This document shows positions 7,712-14,375 of a DNA stretch of 16,827 bases, in pieces. This stretch comes from Gammaproteobacteria bacterium UBA2168 (GTDB lineage Bacteria > Pseudomonadota > Gammaproteobacteria > Pseudomonadales > Azotimanducaceae), in assembly GCA_002327525.1 (NCBI GenBank), contig DCWG01000137.1, forward strand, positions 1 to 16,827, given 5' to 3'. Both the position numbers and the translations under genes were made by a program. Position 1 is the first letter of the stretch; each line of letters starts with the position of its first letter. The notes below the pieces were generated by a model. It had not been told where the DNA came from, did not search any database, and saw nothing but the letters and a program-made list of their open reading frames with translations.

Positions 7712-8506
7712 TCAGACCGCGATCGGCGCCCTGATGCCCGGATGGTAGTCGTATCCATCCAGCCGAAAGTCATCAAACGTGAAGTCGAACAGGCTTCTGA
7801 CTTCGGGGTTGAGCCACATGGTTGGCAGCGCCAGGGGATCGCGCGCCAACTGTCGGTCCGCCTGTTCGATGTGATTGGCATACAGATGCGCATCGCCCAG
7901 CGTATGCACGAACTCACCGTACCCGAGCCCGGACACCTGCGCGATCATCATGGTCAGCAACGCATACGATGCGATGTTGAAAGGCACACCCAGAAAGATG
8001 TCGGCACTACGCTGGTAGAGCTGACACGACAGCTTCCCGCCTGCGACATAGAACTGAAACAGCGTGTGACACGGCGGCAAAGCCATACGATCCACCTCCG
8101 CCACATTCCATGCACTCACGATCAGGCGGCGTGAATCCGGGTTTCTATGGATGTCGTCGAGAACCCTGCTGATCTGATCGATGGTTGAACCGTCCGGTGC
8201 AGGCCACGATCGCCACTGTGAGCCGTAGACGGGTCCAAGCTCACCATCCTCGTCGGCCCATTCGTCCCAGATGTGAACGTCGTGTTCCTGCAGATAGCGA
8301 ACGTTGGTCGATCCGGACATGAACCACAACAGTTCGTGGATGATGCCCGCGAGAAACACGCGCTTGGTCGTCACCAGCGGAAAACCGTCGCTCAAGTCGA
8401 AGCGCATCTGGTGACCAAACACGCTGTACGTGCCGGTGCCCGTACGATCGTCGCGATAAGTTCCACTATGGCGCACGTGGCGCATGAGATCGAGATATTG
8501 TTGCAT
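7712..8506 (-). CDS. thyA: Thymidylate synthase
   Basis: ThyA methylates dUMP to dTMP using methylene-tetrahydrofolate and releases dihydrofolate. The protein is 264 residues, the same length as E. coli ThyA, and starts with the same 'MQQYLDLM'-type N-terminus. The nucleophile Cys146 is in '[10 protein letters not shown]', the phosphate-binding arginines in 'DDRTGTGT' and '[11 protein letters not shown]', and the dUMP contacts in '[17 protein letters not shown]' and 'HTLGDAHLY'. The C-terminus ends in 'PIAV', as the catalytic closing loop requires. A short AGGA lies close to the ATG. The 86-bp gap to lgt holds no ORF and no evident terminator, so lgt-thyA co-transcription, known in E. coli, is likely here too. 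Confidence 0.98.
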   Translation of the reverse strand: MQQYLDLMRHVRHSGTYRDDRTGTGTYSVFGHQMRFDLSDGFPLVTTKRVFLAGIIHELLWFMSGSTNVRYLQEHDVHIWDEWADEDGELGPVYGSQWRSWPAPDGSTIDQISRVLDDIHRNPDSRRLIVSAWNVAEVDRMALPPCHTLFQFYVAGGKLSCQLYQRSADIFLGVPFNIASYALLTMMIAQVSGLGYGEFVHTLGDAHLYANHIEQADRQLARDPLALPTMWLNPEVRSLFDFTFDDFRLDGYDYHPGIRAPIAV

Positions 8507-8592
8507 CTTCCTGACTGATTGGTTTGGTTGCCCCAGGTGGGGGACGTTCTCGCGACCCGCGCTTTGATTACGCAGTTGTGTCGGACTGTTTG

Positions 8593-9426
8593 TCAGCCGT
8601 TCGGGTCGGGTGCCGTCTTCCGTCCGCTATATACAAGCAGGATACCAACGATTATCAGGGGGAGCGACAGAAGCTGCCCCATAGTGAACCATCCTGCAGC
8701 AATATAGCCAATGTGCGCGTCCGGTTCCCTGAAATACTCCGTGACGAAGCGCAAGGCACCATACCCGACGGCGAAGACTCCGGACACCACGCCCACTCCC
8801 CGCGGTCGCGCAGCCACCAGCCAGACCAATGCGAACAGCACCAGACCTTCGGCGAACGCCTGGTACAGCGAGGATGGGTGACGTGCGAACGTTTCCCAAT
8901 GACCCGTACACACGGGATTGATATCACGCACCGCAGCACAGGGGTAAATCAAACCCCACGCGGCATCGGTTGCACGACCCGGCAATTCGGTATTGGCGAA
9001 GTTCCCCAGGCGTCCCAGCCCCAGGCCAATCGGCACCAGCGGGGCTACGAAGTCGGTGACCTGCAGAGAGTCTTTCCCGCTCTTCCTCCTGCCAAACACC
9101 CACAAAGCCGTCAGCGCCCCGATAAATCCCCCGTGGAACGACATGCCGCCTTCCCAGATGCGCAGCAGGAACAAGGGATCACGTACAAGCTGCTCGGTCG
9201 CATAAAACAACGTATACCCCAACCGGCCACCGAGAACCGCTCCCGCCGCCCCGTAGAAGACAAGGTCCGACAACTGCTCCCGACTCCACCCCGCAACCCG
9301 ATGTTCCATCTGCCAGCGCCCGAGCAGCCAGCAGCACGCAAACGCGGCAAGATATGCGAGCCCGTACCAATGCACGTCCAGCGGACCGATGGAAAAGATG
9401 ATGCGATCAATCTCCGGGTAGTGCAC
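8593..9426 (-). CDS. lgt: Phosphatidylglycerol-prolipoprotein diacylglyceryl transferase
   Basis: Lgt is an inner-membrane enzyme that moves a diacylglyceryl group from phosphatidylglycerol to the lipobox cysteine of prolipoproteins. It is 277 residues, with about seven hydrophobic segments. Known essential residues are visible: Tyr21 in 'HWYGLAY', His98 in 'GGMSFHGG', Arg139 and Asn142 in the Lgt signature '[14 protein letters not shown]', and Arg226 and Glu230 in '[12 protein letters not shown]'. The start is GTG, set by AGGAG five bases upstream. Its usual upstream neighbour ptsP is displaced by two divergent genes, so it must have its own promoter in the 75-bp gap to the NRDE gene, or be read from farther upstream against those genes' direction. 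Confidence 0.97.
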   Translation of the reverse strand: MHYPEIDRIIFSIGPLDVHWYGLAYLAAFACCWLLGRWQMEHRVAGWSREQLSDLVFYGAAGAVLGGRLGYTLFYATEQLVRDPLFLLRIWEGGMSFHGGFIGALTALWVFGRRKSGKDSLQVTDFVAPLVPIGLGLGRLGNFANTELPGRATDAAWGLIYPCAAVRDINPVCTGHWETFARHPSSLYQAFAEGLVLFALVWLVAARPRGVGVVSGVFAVGYGALRFVTEYFREPDAHIGYIAAGWFTMGQLLSLPLIIVGILLVYSGRKTAPDPNG

Positions 9427-9501
9427 GCTCGCTCCTAAAATATGCCCTCCAGCGGGCTACAGGCTACACTCCCCTACCGTTTTAAAGGGATTACTTCGGT
9501 A
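9427..9501. promoter_or_regulatory. Divergent promoter region between lgt and the NRDE gene
   Basis: This 75-bp gap separates two divergently read genes and should hold both promoters. On the minus strand AGGAG at 9432-9436 is the lgt ribosome binding site and supports its GTG start. On the + strand TAAAAT at 9436-9441 resembles a -10 element but lacks a convincing -35. No palindromic operator is obvious. Confidence 0.4.
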
Positions 9502-10257
9502 ATGTGCCTTATTCTGTTCGCCTATGAGCCGGGGCCCACCGCCACTCTGGTGGTCGCTGCGAATCGTGACGAATTCTACGCCCGGCCAGCACGGCGCGCA
9601 CACATCTGGAAGGATCACCCCGGCATATTTGCCGGGCGCGACGAAACCGGTGGCGGCACCTGGCTCGGTGTCAATGAAAATGGCCGTTTTGCCGCGGTTA
9701 CCAATTTCACCGAGCCCGGAGATCCGGAAGCACCCTGCTCGCGAGGCAATCTCACCCGGAATTTCCTGACGTCCGCGACACCCGCATCTGAGTACGCTCA
9801 CCACCTGCACGGTCCCGACTATGCGGGTTTCAATCTTCTGCTCTTTGACAATGATGAGTTGGTCTATACCTCCAACAAAGGTGTTACCCGTGTCCTCGGC
9901 CCGGGATTCTACGGTCTCAGCAATGCCGAACTCGGCGCCGAATGGCCGAAGGTGATCCGTGGGATCCGCCAACTGAGAGCCCTCTGCGAAGCGACCCCGA
10001 CAGCCGACGCACTCATCGGCCTGCTACACGACGACCAGGTCCCGCCGGATGCGGAGCTGCCTCATCGCGGCCGGCCGCTCGAAATGGAAAGATGTGTCGC
10101 ACCCTGTTTCATCCGGGGAGAGGAGTACGGAACCCGCGCTAGCACTGCGGTGGTGTTCGAGGAGGGTACGATCCGCTTCACCGAACAGAGCTACGATGCA
10201 GGCGGGATCCCGCTCGACCGGGTGGATACTGCCATTCAACGCACACAGGGAGTCTGA
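9502..10257 (+). CDS. NRDE (TANGO2) family protein
   Basis: The protein has 251 residues when started at the ATG at 9502, giving 'MCLILFAYEPGP'. An in-frame ATG at 9442 is rejected because the family needs a Met-Cys N-terminus: Cys2 is the conserved residue that would be the N-terminal nucleophile of this Ntn-hydrolase-like fold. The name-giving motif is present in 'VVAANRDEFYARP', followed by 'GGGTWLGVNENGRFAAVTNF', another conserved block, and 'STAVVFEEG' near the end. The family includes human TANGO2; bacterial members are uncharacterised, with proposed links to haem or acyl-lipid handling. It is probably co-transcribed with the SDR-type gene 43 bp downstream and is divergent from lgt. Its function should be taken as unknown. 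Confidence 0.9.
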   Translation: MCLILFAYEPGPTATLVVAANRDEFYARPARRAHIWKDHPGIFAGRDETGGGTWLGVNENGRFAAVTNFTEPGDPEAPCSRGNLTRNFLTSATPASEYAHHLHGPDYAGFNLLLFDNDELVYTSNKGVTRVLGPGFYGLSNAELGAEWPKVIRGIRQLRALCEATPTADALIGLLHDDQVPPDAELPHRGRPLEMERCVAPCFIRGEEYGTRASTAVVFEEGTIRFTEQSYDAGGIPLDRVDTAIQRTQGV

Positions 10258-10300
10258 TTGATCTTCGAATTCCCGGAGTTTCGACAGCCAGGAGAGGACC

Positions 10301-11083
10301 ATGGAAATCTCACTCGAAGGCCGCACCGCTCTGATCACTGGCGCCAGTCTCGGCCTCGGCTACGCGATGGCCGACGCATACGCGGCTGCTGGTGCTAGAG
10401 TGGGGTTGCTGGCACGCCGCGAACAACCCCTCATCGAGGCACGTGAAGCGCTGATCGCAAAGCATGGCGGCCAGGTAGCCATCTACTCGTGCGATGTCGC
10501 CGATGCCCACCAGCTGATCGCCGCGCATCAGCACATAGTCGATGCAATCGGCGAGGTCGACATCCTGGTCAACAACGCCGGCAAAGCGGCGGTTCAGCCC
10601 TTCACGACCATCACCGACGAGGAGTGGCAGGCGGATCTCGATCTCAAATTGTTTGCTGCCATTCGCCTGACGCGCGCGGTTTGGCCGCATATGGTGGCAC
10701 GGCGCAGTGGCCGGGTGATAAACATCCTGAATACCGCGGCCAAGGCGCCTGCCGCCAACACTGCCCCAACCAGCATCACCCGAGCAGCCGGTATGGCGCT
10801 CACCAAGGTCCTGTCCGCGGAAGGCGCCTCGCACAACGTGCTGGTGAATGCGCTCCTCATCGGATTCATAAAGAGTGATCAGATTCGCCGGCAACACGAG
10901 GCTTCCGGCCATGGCGCGACCCTGGAGGAGTTTATCGCAGAGGCCGGAAAAAGGCTGCCGATGGGACGCATGGGCGAGGCCGAAGAGTGTGCGAATCTCG
11001 CACTGTTTCTGGCTTCAGACGCAGCCAGTTATATTACCGGTTGCGCCATCAACATGGATGGCGGCCTTTCCAGGGTCGTCTGA
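10301..11083 (+). CDS. SDR-fold protein lacking the classical catalytic tetrad
   Basis: This 260-residue protein has the fold of short-chain dehydrogenases. The cofactor motif 'TGASLGLG' is at 13-20, the acidic 'CDVAD' at 64-68, 'NNAG' at 91-94, and the C-terminal 'NMDGGLSRVV' is intact. The active site is not: where classical SDRs have Asn, Ser, Tyr and Lys, alignment by eye gives Lys116, Asn144, Thr157 and Arg161 (segment 'TAPTSITRAAGMALTK'). I recall other SDR proteins with a similar 'PTSxxRAAGxALTK' block, so this is probably an established subfamily rather than a mutation. It may bind NAD(P) without ordinary oxidoreductase chemistry, or use other residues. AGGAG at 10290-10294 sets the ATG. 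It follows the NRDE gene by 43 bp and converges on ptsP. Confidence 0.9.
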   Translation: MEISLEGRTALITGASLGLGYAMADAYAAAGARVGLLARREQPLIEAREALIAKHGGQVAIYSCDVADAHQLIAAHQHIVDAIGEVDILVNNAGKAAVQPFTTITDEEWQADLDLKLFAAIRLTRAVWPHMVARRSGRVINILNTAAKAPAANTAPTSITRAAGMALTKVLSAEGASHNVLVNALLIGFIKSDQIRRQHEASGHGATLEEFIAEAGKRLPMGRMGEAEECANLALFLASDAASYITGCAINMDGGLSRVV

Positions 11084-11102
11084 ACAAGCGCTCGATGGCC
11101 AA

Positions 11103-11123
11103 GCTGTTCGCTTCACGAACAGC
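11103..11123. terminator. Perfect hairpin between convergent SDR and ptsP genes
   Basis: GCTGTTCG (11103-11110) and CGAACAGC (11116-11123) form an 8-bp stem with a five-base loop in the 60-bp gap between two convergent genes. There is no T run on either strand, so it is not a standard intrinsic terminator; it may stabilise both 3' ends. Confidence 0.45.
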
Positions 11124-11143
11124 CCTTGCCGTGGGGCCTGACA

Positions 11144-13447
11144 CTAGCCACCGGCGACTGCGATATTGGAATGATGGTCGCGGTGGCTGGGCACGACCCG
11201 ACCCAGTCCCGCCGCCACCAGTTCATTCTGCATATAGGCCGAGATCTCCTCGGCCGTGTCCATCTTGAGCACGCGCGCCACCATGCGCCGGGCGTCGGAG
11301 CGCTTGATGTTGCGCAGCACCCACTTGACTTTCGGCAGGTTGGTGGCGTTCATCGACAGCACCTGATAACCCATGGCCATCAGCAGTACCGCACCAATCG
11401 GTGCACCGGCCAGCTCTCCACAGATACCGATACCTTTGCCTTCCGCGTGGGCGTTTCGTGCCACTTCGCGCAGCGCTCTCAGCACAGCCGGGTGCGTATC
11501 CTGATACAGCTCCGCGACTCGCGGGTTGTTGCGGTCGACGGCGAGCATGTATTGCGTGAGGTCGTTGGAGCCCACCGCCAGAAAATCAACTCGCCTTGCC
11601 AGCTCGCGTGACTGATAGACCGCAGAGGGAACCTCCACCATCACACCAATGGACGGTTCTTTGACCTCCACGCCTTCCTCCACCACTTCACGGTACGCGC
11701 GCTTCACGAGGTCCATGGCATCGTCCACTTCCCCCATACTGGAAACCATCGGCAGCATGATCCGCAGCAAGCCATCCAGCCCCGCATTGGCTTTGATCAT
11801 GGCGCGCACCTGGGCGAGAAAGATCTCGGGGTGATCGAGCGTCACCCGGATGCCGCGCCAGCCGAGAAACGGGTTTTCCTCGGCGATCGGAAAGTAAGAC
11901 AGCGATTTGTCCCCACCAACATCGAGCGTGCGCATGGTGACCGGCCTCGGTTCAAACGCCTCCATATGCCCGCGGTACAGAACGCGCTGCTCCTCCTCGG
12001 TCGGGAAGCGGTCCTGCGTCATGAAGGGTACTTCGGTGCGAAACAGCCCGATTCCCTCGGCCCCGCGATCCAGCGAACGCGAAATATCGCCGGTCAGCCC
12101 GATGTTCACCCACAGCAAAGTGCGGTAGCCGTCACGCGTGATGCATTTCAGTGGCTTCAGCTCATCGAGCTCCTCCGCGAACTCACGCTCTTCCTCCCCC
12201 AGGCTCGCAAATTGTGTCTGCAGCTTCTCCGACGGGTTCGTGTATACCTCGCCGTAGTGACCGTCCACGACCAGCCGCTGACCCTCGATCTGATACAGCG
12301 GCACGTCCACAGCACCCATCACGGCCGGAATATCCAGCGCACGTGCCAGAATTGCGACGTGAGAGTTACCCGAACCACCAAGCGAGACGATGCCCGCCAG
12401 GTGATCCGAGGGGATGTTGGCCAACATCCCGGGCGTCACGTCTTCACCGACCAGTACGGTGTCTTTCGGAAAATGTACCTTCTTGGCGCGGATGTCCTGC
12501 AGGTAAGCCAGCACGCGCAGGCCCAGGTCACGAACATCCGATGCCCTTTCACGCAGATACTCATCCTCCATGTCCTGGAATCGGCGCAGGTGTTCCGCGA
12601 TCACCTGTTTGAGCGCGCCCTGGGCCCACTGACCGCGGCGTATGCGGTCGCGGATGTCACCGGTCAGCGCATCGTCATCGAGCATGTGCAGGTACACATC
12701 GAAAAGCGCCAGCTCCTCCCGCGGCAAACTCTCGGAGAACTGCTCACTGATGCGCCGAATGTCGTTGCGCACGGAATTCACGGCCCGGTCGAAGATGATC
12801 AGTTCAACCGTAATGTTCTCGCACTGCCGGTCCGGTACCGCCTCCAGGTTGGCCGGCGGGTGCATCACTACCACCGAACCGACGGCCACACCCGGTGAAC
12901 CCGCGAGGCCCTCGAAGCGTGCGTCCACTCGCTCGTGTTCAGCGTTAGTGAGCTCCTGCACGTCGCCAGTGGCCTCGGCATGGGCGATCACTGTCGCGAG
13001 TTGGGCCGAGAGCGTGATGAGAAAGGCTTCCTCGCTTTCGTCGAACTTGCGTCGCTCACGCTGCTGTACCACCAATACGCCAAGCACTCTGCGGTGGTGG
13101 ATGATGGGTACGCCCAGAAATGCGTGAAACGGCTCTTCCCCTACCTCGGGCATGTAGTGGTACTGCGGGTGCGCAACCGCATCCTCCAGATTGACCGGTT
13201 CGGCGCGTCCGCCAACCAGACCGACCAGGCCCTCACCGAGACGCATGGTGGATTTGCCGACCGCTTCGCGGTTGAGCCCTTCGTTGGCGGCAAACAGATA
13301 GCCCGAATCCTCGGCGTTGCGGATGTACACAGAACAGACTTCAGTGCCGAGCGCCTCGTTGACGTCGCGCACCAGCAGGTCCAATGCCTCGCGGAATGAT
13401 GGCGCAGCGGCAACGTCCTGTACGATGTGCTGTAACAGCGTCAGCAT
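11144..13447 (-). CDS. ptsP: PTS-Ntr phosphoenolpyruvate-protein phosphotransferase (EI-Ntr)
   Basis: EI-Ntr takes phosphate from PEP and passes it to NPr (PtsO) and then PtsN, a regulatory relay linked to nitrogen and potassium balance. The 767-residue protein has a GAF domain at about 1-160, which in family members senses glutamine, then the PEP-utilising N-terminal and HPr-binding domains (about 180-400), and the TIM-barrel PEP-binding domain (about 430-745). The phosphorylated histidine is His363 in 'GGSGNSHVAILARAL'. PEP-site residues are in 'GIGLFRTEVPFM', 'TLDVGGDK' and 'VGSNDLTQYML', and the catalytic cysteine is Cys676 in 'GICGELAG'. It lies 29 bp after rppH, the usual order. The partner genes ptsO and ptsN are not in the window. 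The normal downstream neighbour lgt is 1.7 kb away, behind two opposite-strand genes. Confidence 0.97.
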   Translation of the reverse strand: MLTLLQHIVQDVAAAPSFREALDLLVRDVNEALGTEVCSVYIRNAEDSGYLFAANEGLNREAVGKSTMRLGEGLVGLVGGRAEPVNLEDAVAHPQYHYMPEVGEEPFHAFLGVPIIHHRRVLGVLVVQQRERRKFDESEEAFLITLSAQLATVIAHAEATGDVQELTNAEHERVDARFEGLAGSPGVAVGSVVVMHPPANLEAVPDRQCENITVELIIFDRAVNSVRNDIRRISEQFSESLPREELALFDVYLHMLDDDALTGDIRDRIRRGQWAQGALKQVIAEHLRRFQDMEDEYLRERASDVRDLGLRVLAYLQDIRAKKVHFPKDTVLVGEDVTPGMLANIPSDHLAGIVSLGGSGNSHVAILARALDIPAVMGAVDVPLYQIEGQRLVVDGHYGEVYTNPSEKLQTQFASLGEEEREFAEELDELKPLKCITRDGYRTLLWVNIGLTGDISRSLDRGAEGIGLFRTEVPFMTQDRFPTEEEQRVLYRGHMEAFEPRPVTMRTLDVGGDKSLSYFPIAEENPFLGWRGIRVTLDHPEIFLAQVRAMIKANAGLDGLLRIMLPMVSSMGEVDDAMDLVKRAYREVVEEGVEVKEPSIGVMVEVPSAVYQSRELARRVDFLAVGSNDLTQYMLAVDRNNPRVAELYQDTHPAVLRALREVARNAHAEGKGIGICGELAGAPIGAVLLMAMGYQVLSMNATNLPKVKWVLRNIKRSDARRMVARVLKMDTAEEISAYMQNELVAAGLGRVVPSHRDHHSNIAVAGG

Positions 13448-13476
13448 CGGTTAGCGTCCATGAGCTCTGGGGCTCT

Positions 13477-13956
13477 TCATCTCCTACTCAGGTAGGGGGC
13501 GAGTTCTTTCAGCGCGCGCCGGTACACATCACGCTTGAAGTCGATCACCTGCCCCACCGGATACCAGTAACTCACCCACCGCCAGTCATCGAATTCCGGC
13601 TTCGGATGATCGTCGAAACAGACCGATGCATCGGGTGCGAGGATGCGCAGCAGATACCACTTCTGTTTCTGTCCCCTGAAACCCGACTGCGAGCTGTTGC
13701 GCCTAAAACGTCGCGGCAGACGGTAACGGAGCCATCCCCGCGTGTGCGCGAGCACCTCCACGGCATCAGGATTGAGCCCCACTTCCTCCTTCAGTTCTCT
13801 GAAGAGCGCTTCCTCGATCGACTCGCCATCGTTAATGCCGCCCTGCGGAAACTGCCAGGCATCAAACCCGCCCACGCGGCGCGCCCACAGTACCTGGCCC
13901 TGGTCGTTGGATACAATGATGCCGACGTTGGGTCGGAATCCATCCGAATCTACCAT
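13477..13956 (-). CDS. rppH: RNA pyrophosphohydrolase, Nudix family
   Basis: RppH removes pyrophosphate from the 5' triphosphate end of mRNAs, which opens them to RNase E decay. The 159-residue protein closely resembles E. coli RppH from its start ('[11 protein letters not shown]') to its end ('[17 protein letters not shown]'). The Nudix box spans residues 39-61, with Gly39, Glu45 and the metal-binding 'RELKEEVGL'. Other RppH marks are 'WQFPQGGI', 'WLRYRLPRR', 'GQKQKWYLL' and '[10 protein letters not shown]'. A GGGGGA sequence about six bases upstream fits the ATG at 13956. The gene begins the rppH-ptsP unit; its promoter should lie in the hairpin-rich gap upstream, where no strong minus-strand promoter could be picked out. 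Confidence 0.97.
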   Translation of the reverse strand: MVDSDGFRPNVGIIVSNDQGQVLWARRVGGFDAWQFPQGGINDGESIEEALFRELKEEVGLNPDAVEVLAHTRGWLRYRLPRRFRRNSSQSGFRGQKQKWYLLRILAPDASVCFDDHPKPEFDDWRWVSYWYPVGQVIDFKRDVYRRALKELAPYLSRR

Positions 13957-14134
13957 GCCGATTCCCCCGCTTCGGCTCCCCTCGCTTCTTTTTCTTGCCG
14001 CCCGTTTCCCTGATTGTTGACTTCCGGTTTCCCGAAACCCAGTCGTTAGGGAACGCGCGTGCCGCTATCCGAAGCAGCCTTTGTTCGGGAGCTCCATGGC
14101 AACGATTGAACCTCAATCGCTTCACAATTACCAA

Positions 14135-14181
14135 CTGGCTGGTCGCTGCCCAAAATGCGTAGTCATTTTGAGACCGGCCAG
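14135..14181 (+). other. Long two-part hairpin in the candidate RNA
   Basis: CTGGCTGGTC (14135-14144) pairs with GACCGGCCAG (14172-14181) over 10 bp, including one U-G wobble. Inside it CAAAATG (14151-14157) pairs perfectly with CATTTTG (14164-14170) around the loop CGTAGT. An asymmetric internal loop of six bases against one separates the two stems. On the minus strand the wobble becomes an A-C mismatch, which favours a + strand RNA. Confidence 0.7.
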
Positions 14182-14238
14182 CGCGCAGTACTTAGAGCGT
14201 GCCGCCAAAGCACATTTTTTTTGCGAAGCAGCGCGCAG
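14179..14238 (+). repeat. Ten-base direct repeat, 50 bp apart
   Basis: CAGCGCGCAG occurs at 14179-14188 and again at 14229-14238. The first copy overlaps the 3' arm of the long hairpin and the second the loop of the downstream hairpin. With two copies it may be chance or part of the RNA structure. Confidence 0.5.
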
Positions 14239-14259
14239 CAAAAAGAAGGGGTTTTTTGC
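14218..14259 (+). other. Two mutually exclusive A/T-rich hairpins
   Basis: GCAAAAA at 14238-14244 can pair with TTTTTGC at 14218-14224 or with TTTTTGC at 14253-14259. Both stems are 7 bp, and only one can form at a time. The layout resembles a switch, but the stems are weak. Confidence 0.4.
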
Positions 14260-14272
14260 GAGCACCGAATCC

Positions 14273-14300
14273 AAAAGTCACCTGAACGGCGACTTTTTTT
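14273..14300 (+). terminator. Probable intrinsic terminator before the DUF255 gene
   Basis: AAAAGTC (14273-14279) pairs with GACTTTT (14291-14297), with a further CC-GG pair inside after one mismatch, and the sequence continues as a run of seven T's (14294-14300). It points along the + strand, where no protein gene is seen upstream within the window. The four A's on the other side could also give weak minus-strand termination. Confidence 0.55.
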
Positions 14301-14375
14301 AGACAGACACTGGCAGAACACGCTTGCACCCACGCCCGGCTTGCGCATTGCCCTTCGAGCCCCGACTATTCGCGT

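Larger units (their letters stand above)
14103..14300 (+). ncRNA. Candidate structured small RNA ending in an intrinsic terminator
   Basis: Reading on the + strand there is a 6-bp hairpin (CGATTG at 14103-14108 with CAATCG at 14114-14119), a long two-part hairpin at 14135-14181, an A/T-rich segment that can fold in two exclusive ways (14218-14259), and a terminator-like hairpin with seven T's at 14273-14300. No + strand protein gene precedes the terminator, since rppH is on the minus strand, so its presence suggests a short transcript of its own. The outer stem of the long hairpin is unbroken only in + strand RNA. No strong promoter was found, the 5' end is a guess, and no known RNA family is recognised. 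A leader element of the DUF255 gene is the main alternative. Confidence 0.35.
13957..14375. other. Hairpin-rich intergenic region between rppH and the DUF255 gene
   Basis: These 419 bp separate divergent genes and contain no convincing protein gene. From about 14100 the sequence changes: it is richer in A/T, has T runs at 14215-14222 (eight), 14252-14257 (six) and 14294-14300 (seven), and several inverted repeats. A TTGACT at 14017-14022 resembles a + strand -35 element but has no good -10 partner. The part nearest rppH (13957-14090) shows nothing beyond the rppH ribosome binding site. Confidence 0.6.

Noticed and set aside
8524-9438. Open frame of 304 codons on the + strand
   Set aside because: It is antisense to lgt, which is clearly real; the translation has no recognisable motif.
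9442-9501. Upstream ATG for the NRDE gene
   Set aside because: It would bury the conserved Met-Cys N-terminus 20 residues inside the protein.
11831-12898. Open frame of 355 codons on the + strand
   Set aside because: It lies wholly antisense to ptsP, whose domains and catalytic residues are complete. The translation is rich in Arg, His and Gln with no recognisable domain, as expected for the antisense of a GC-rich gene.
14096-14302. Possible 68-codon + strand gene with GGGAG before its ATG and a CPKC motif
   Set aside because: Its end is embedded in the terminator hairpin and T run, and the body coincides with several inverted repeats, so the coding reading is weaker than the RNA reading. 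It is kept as an alternative in the findings.
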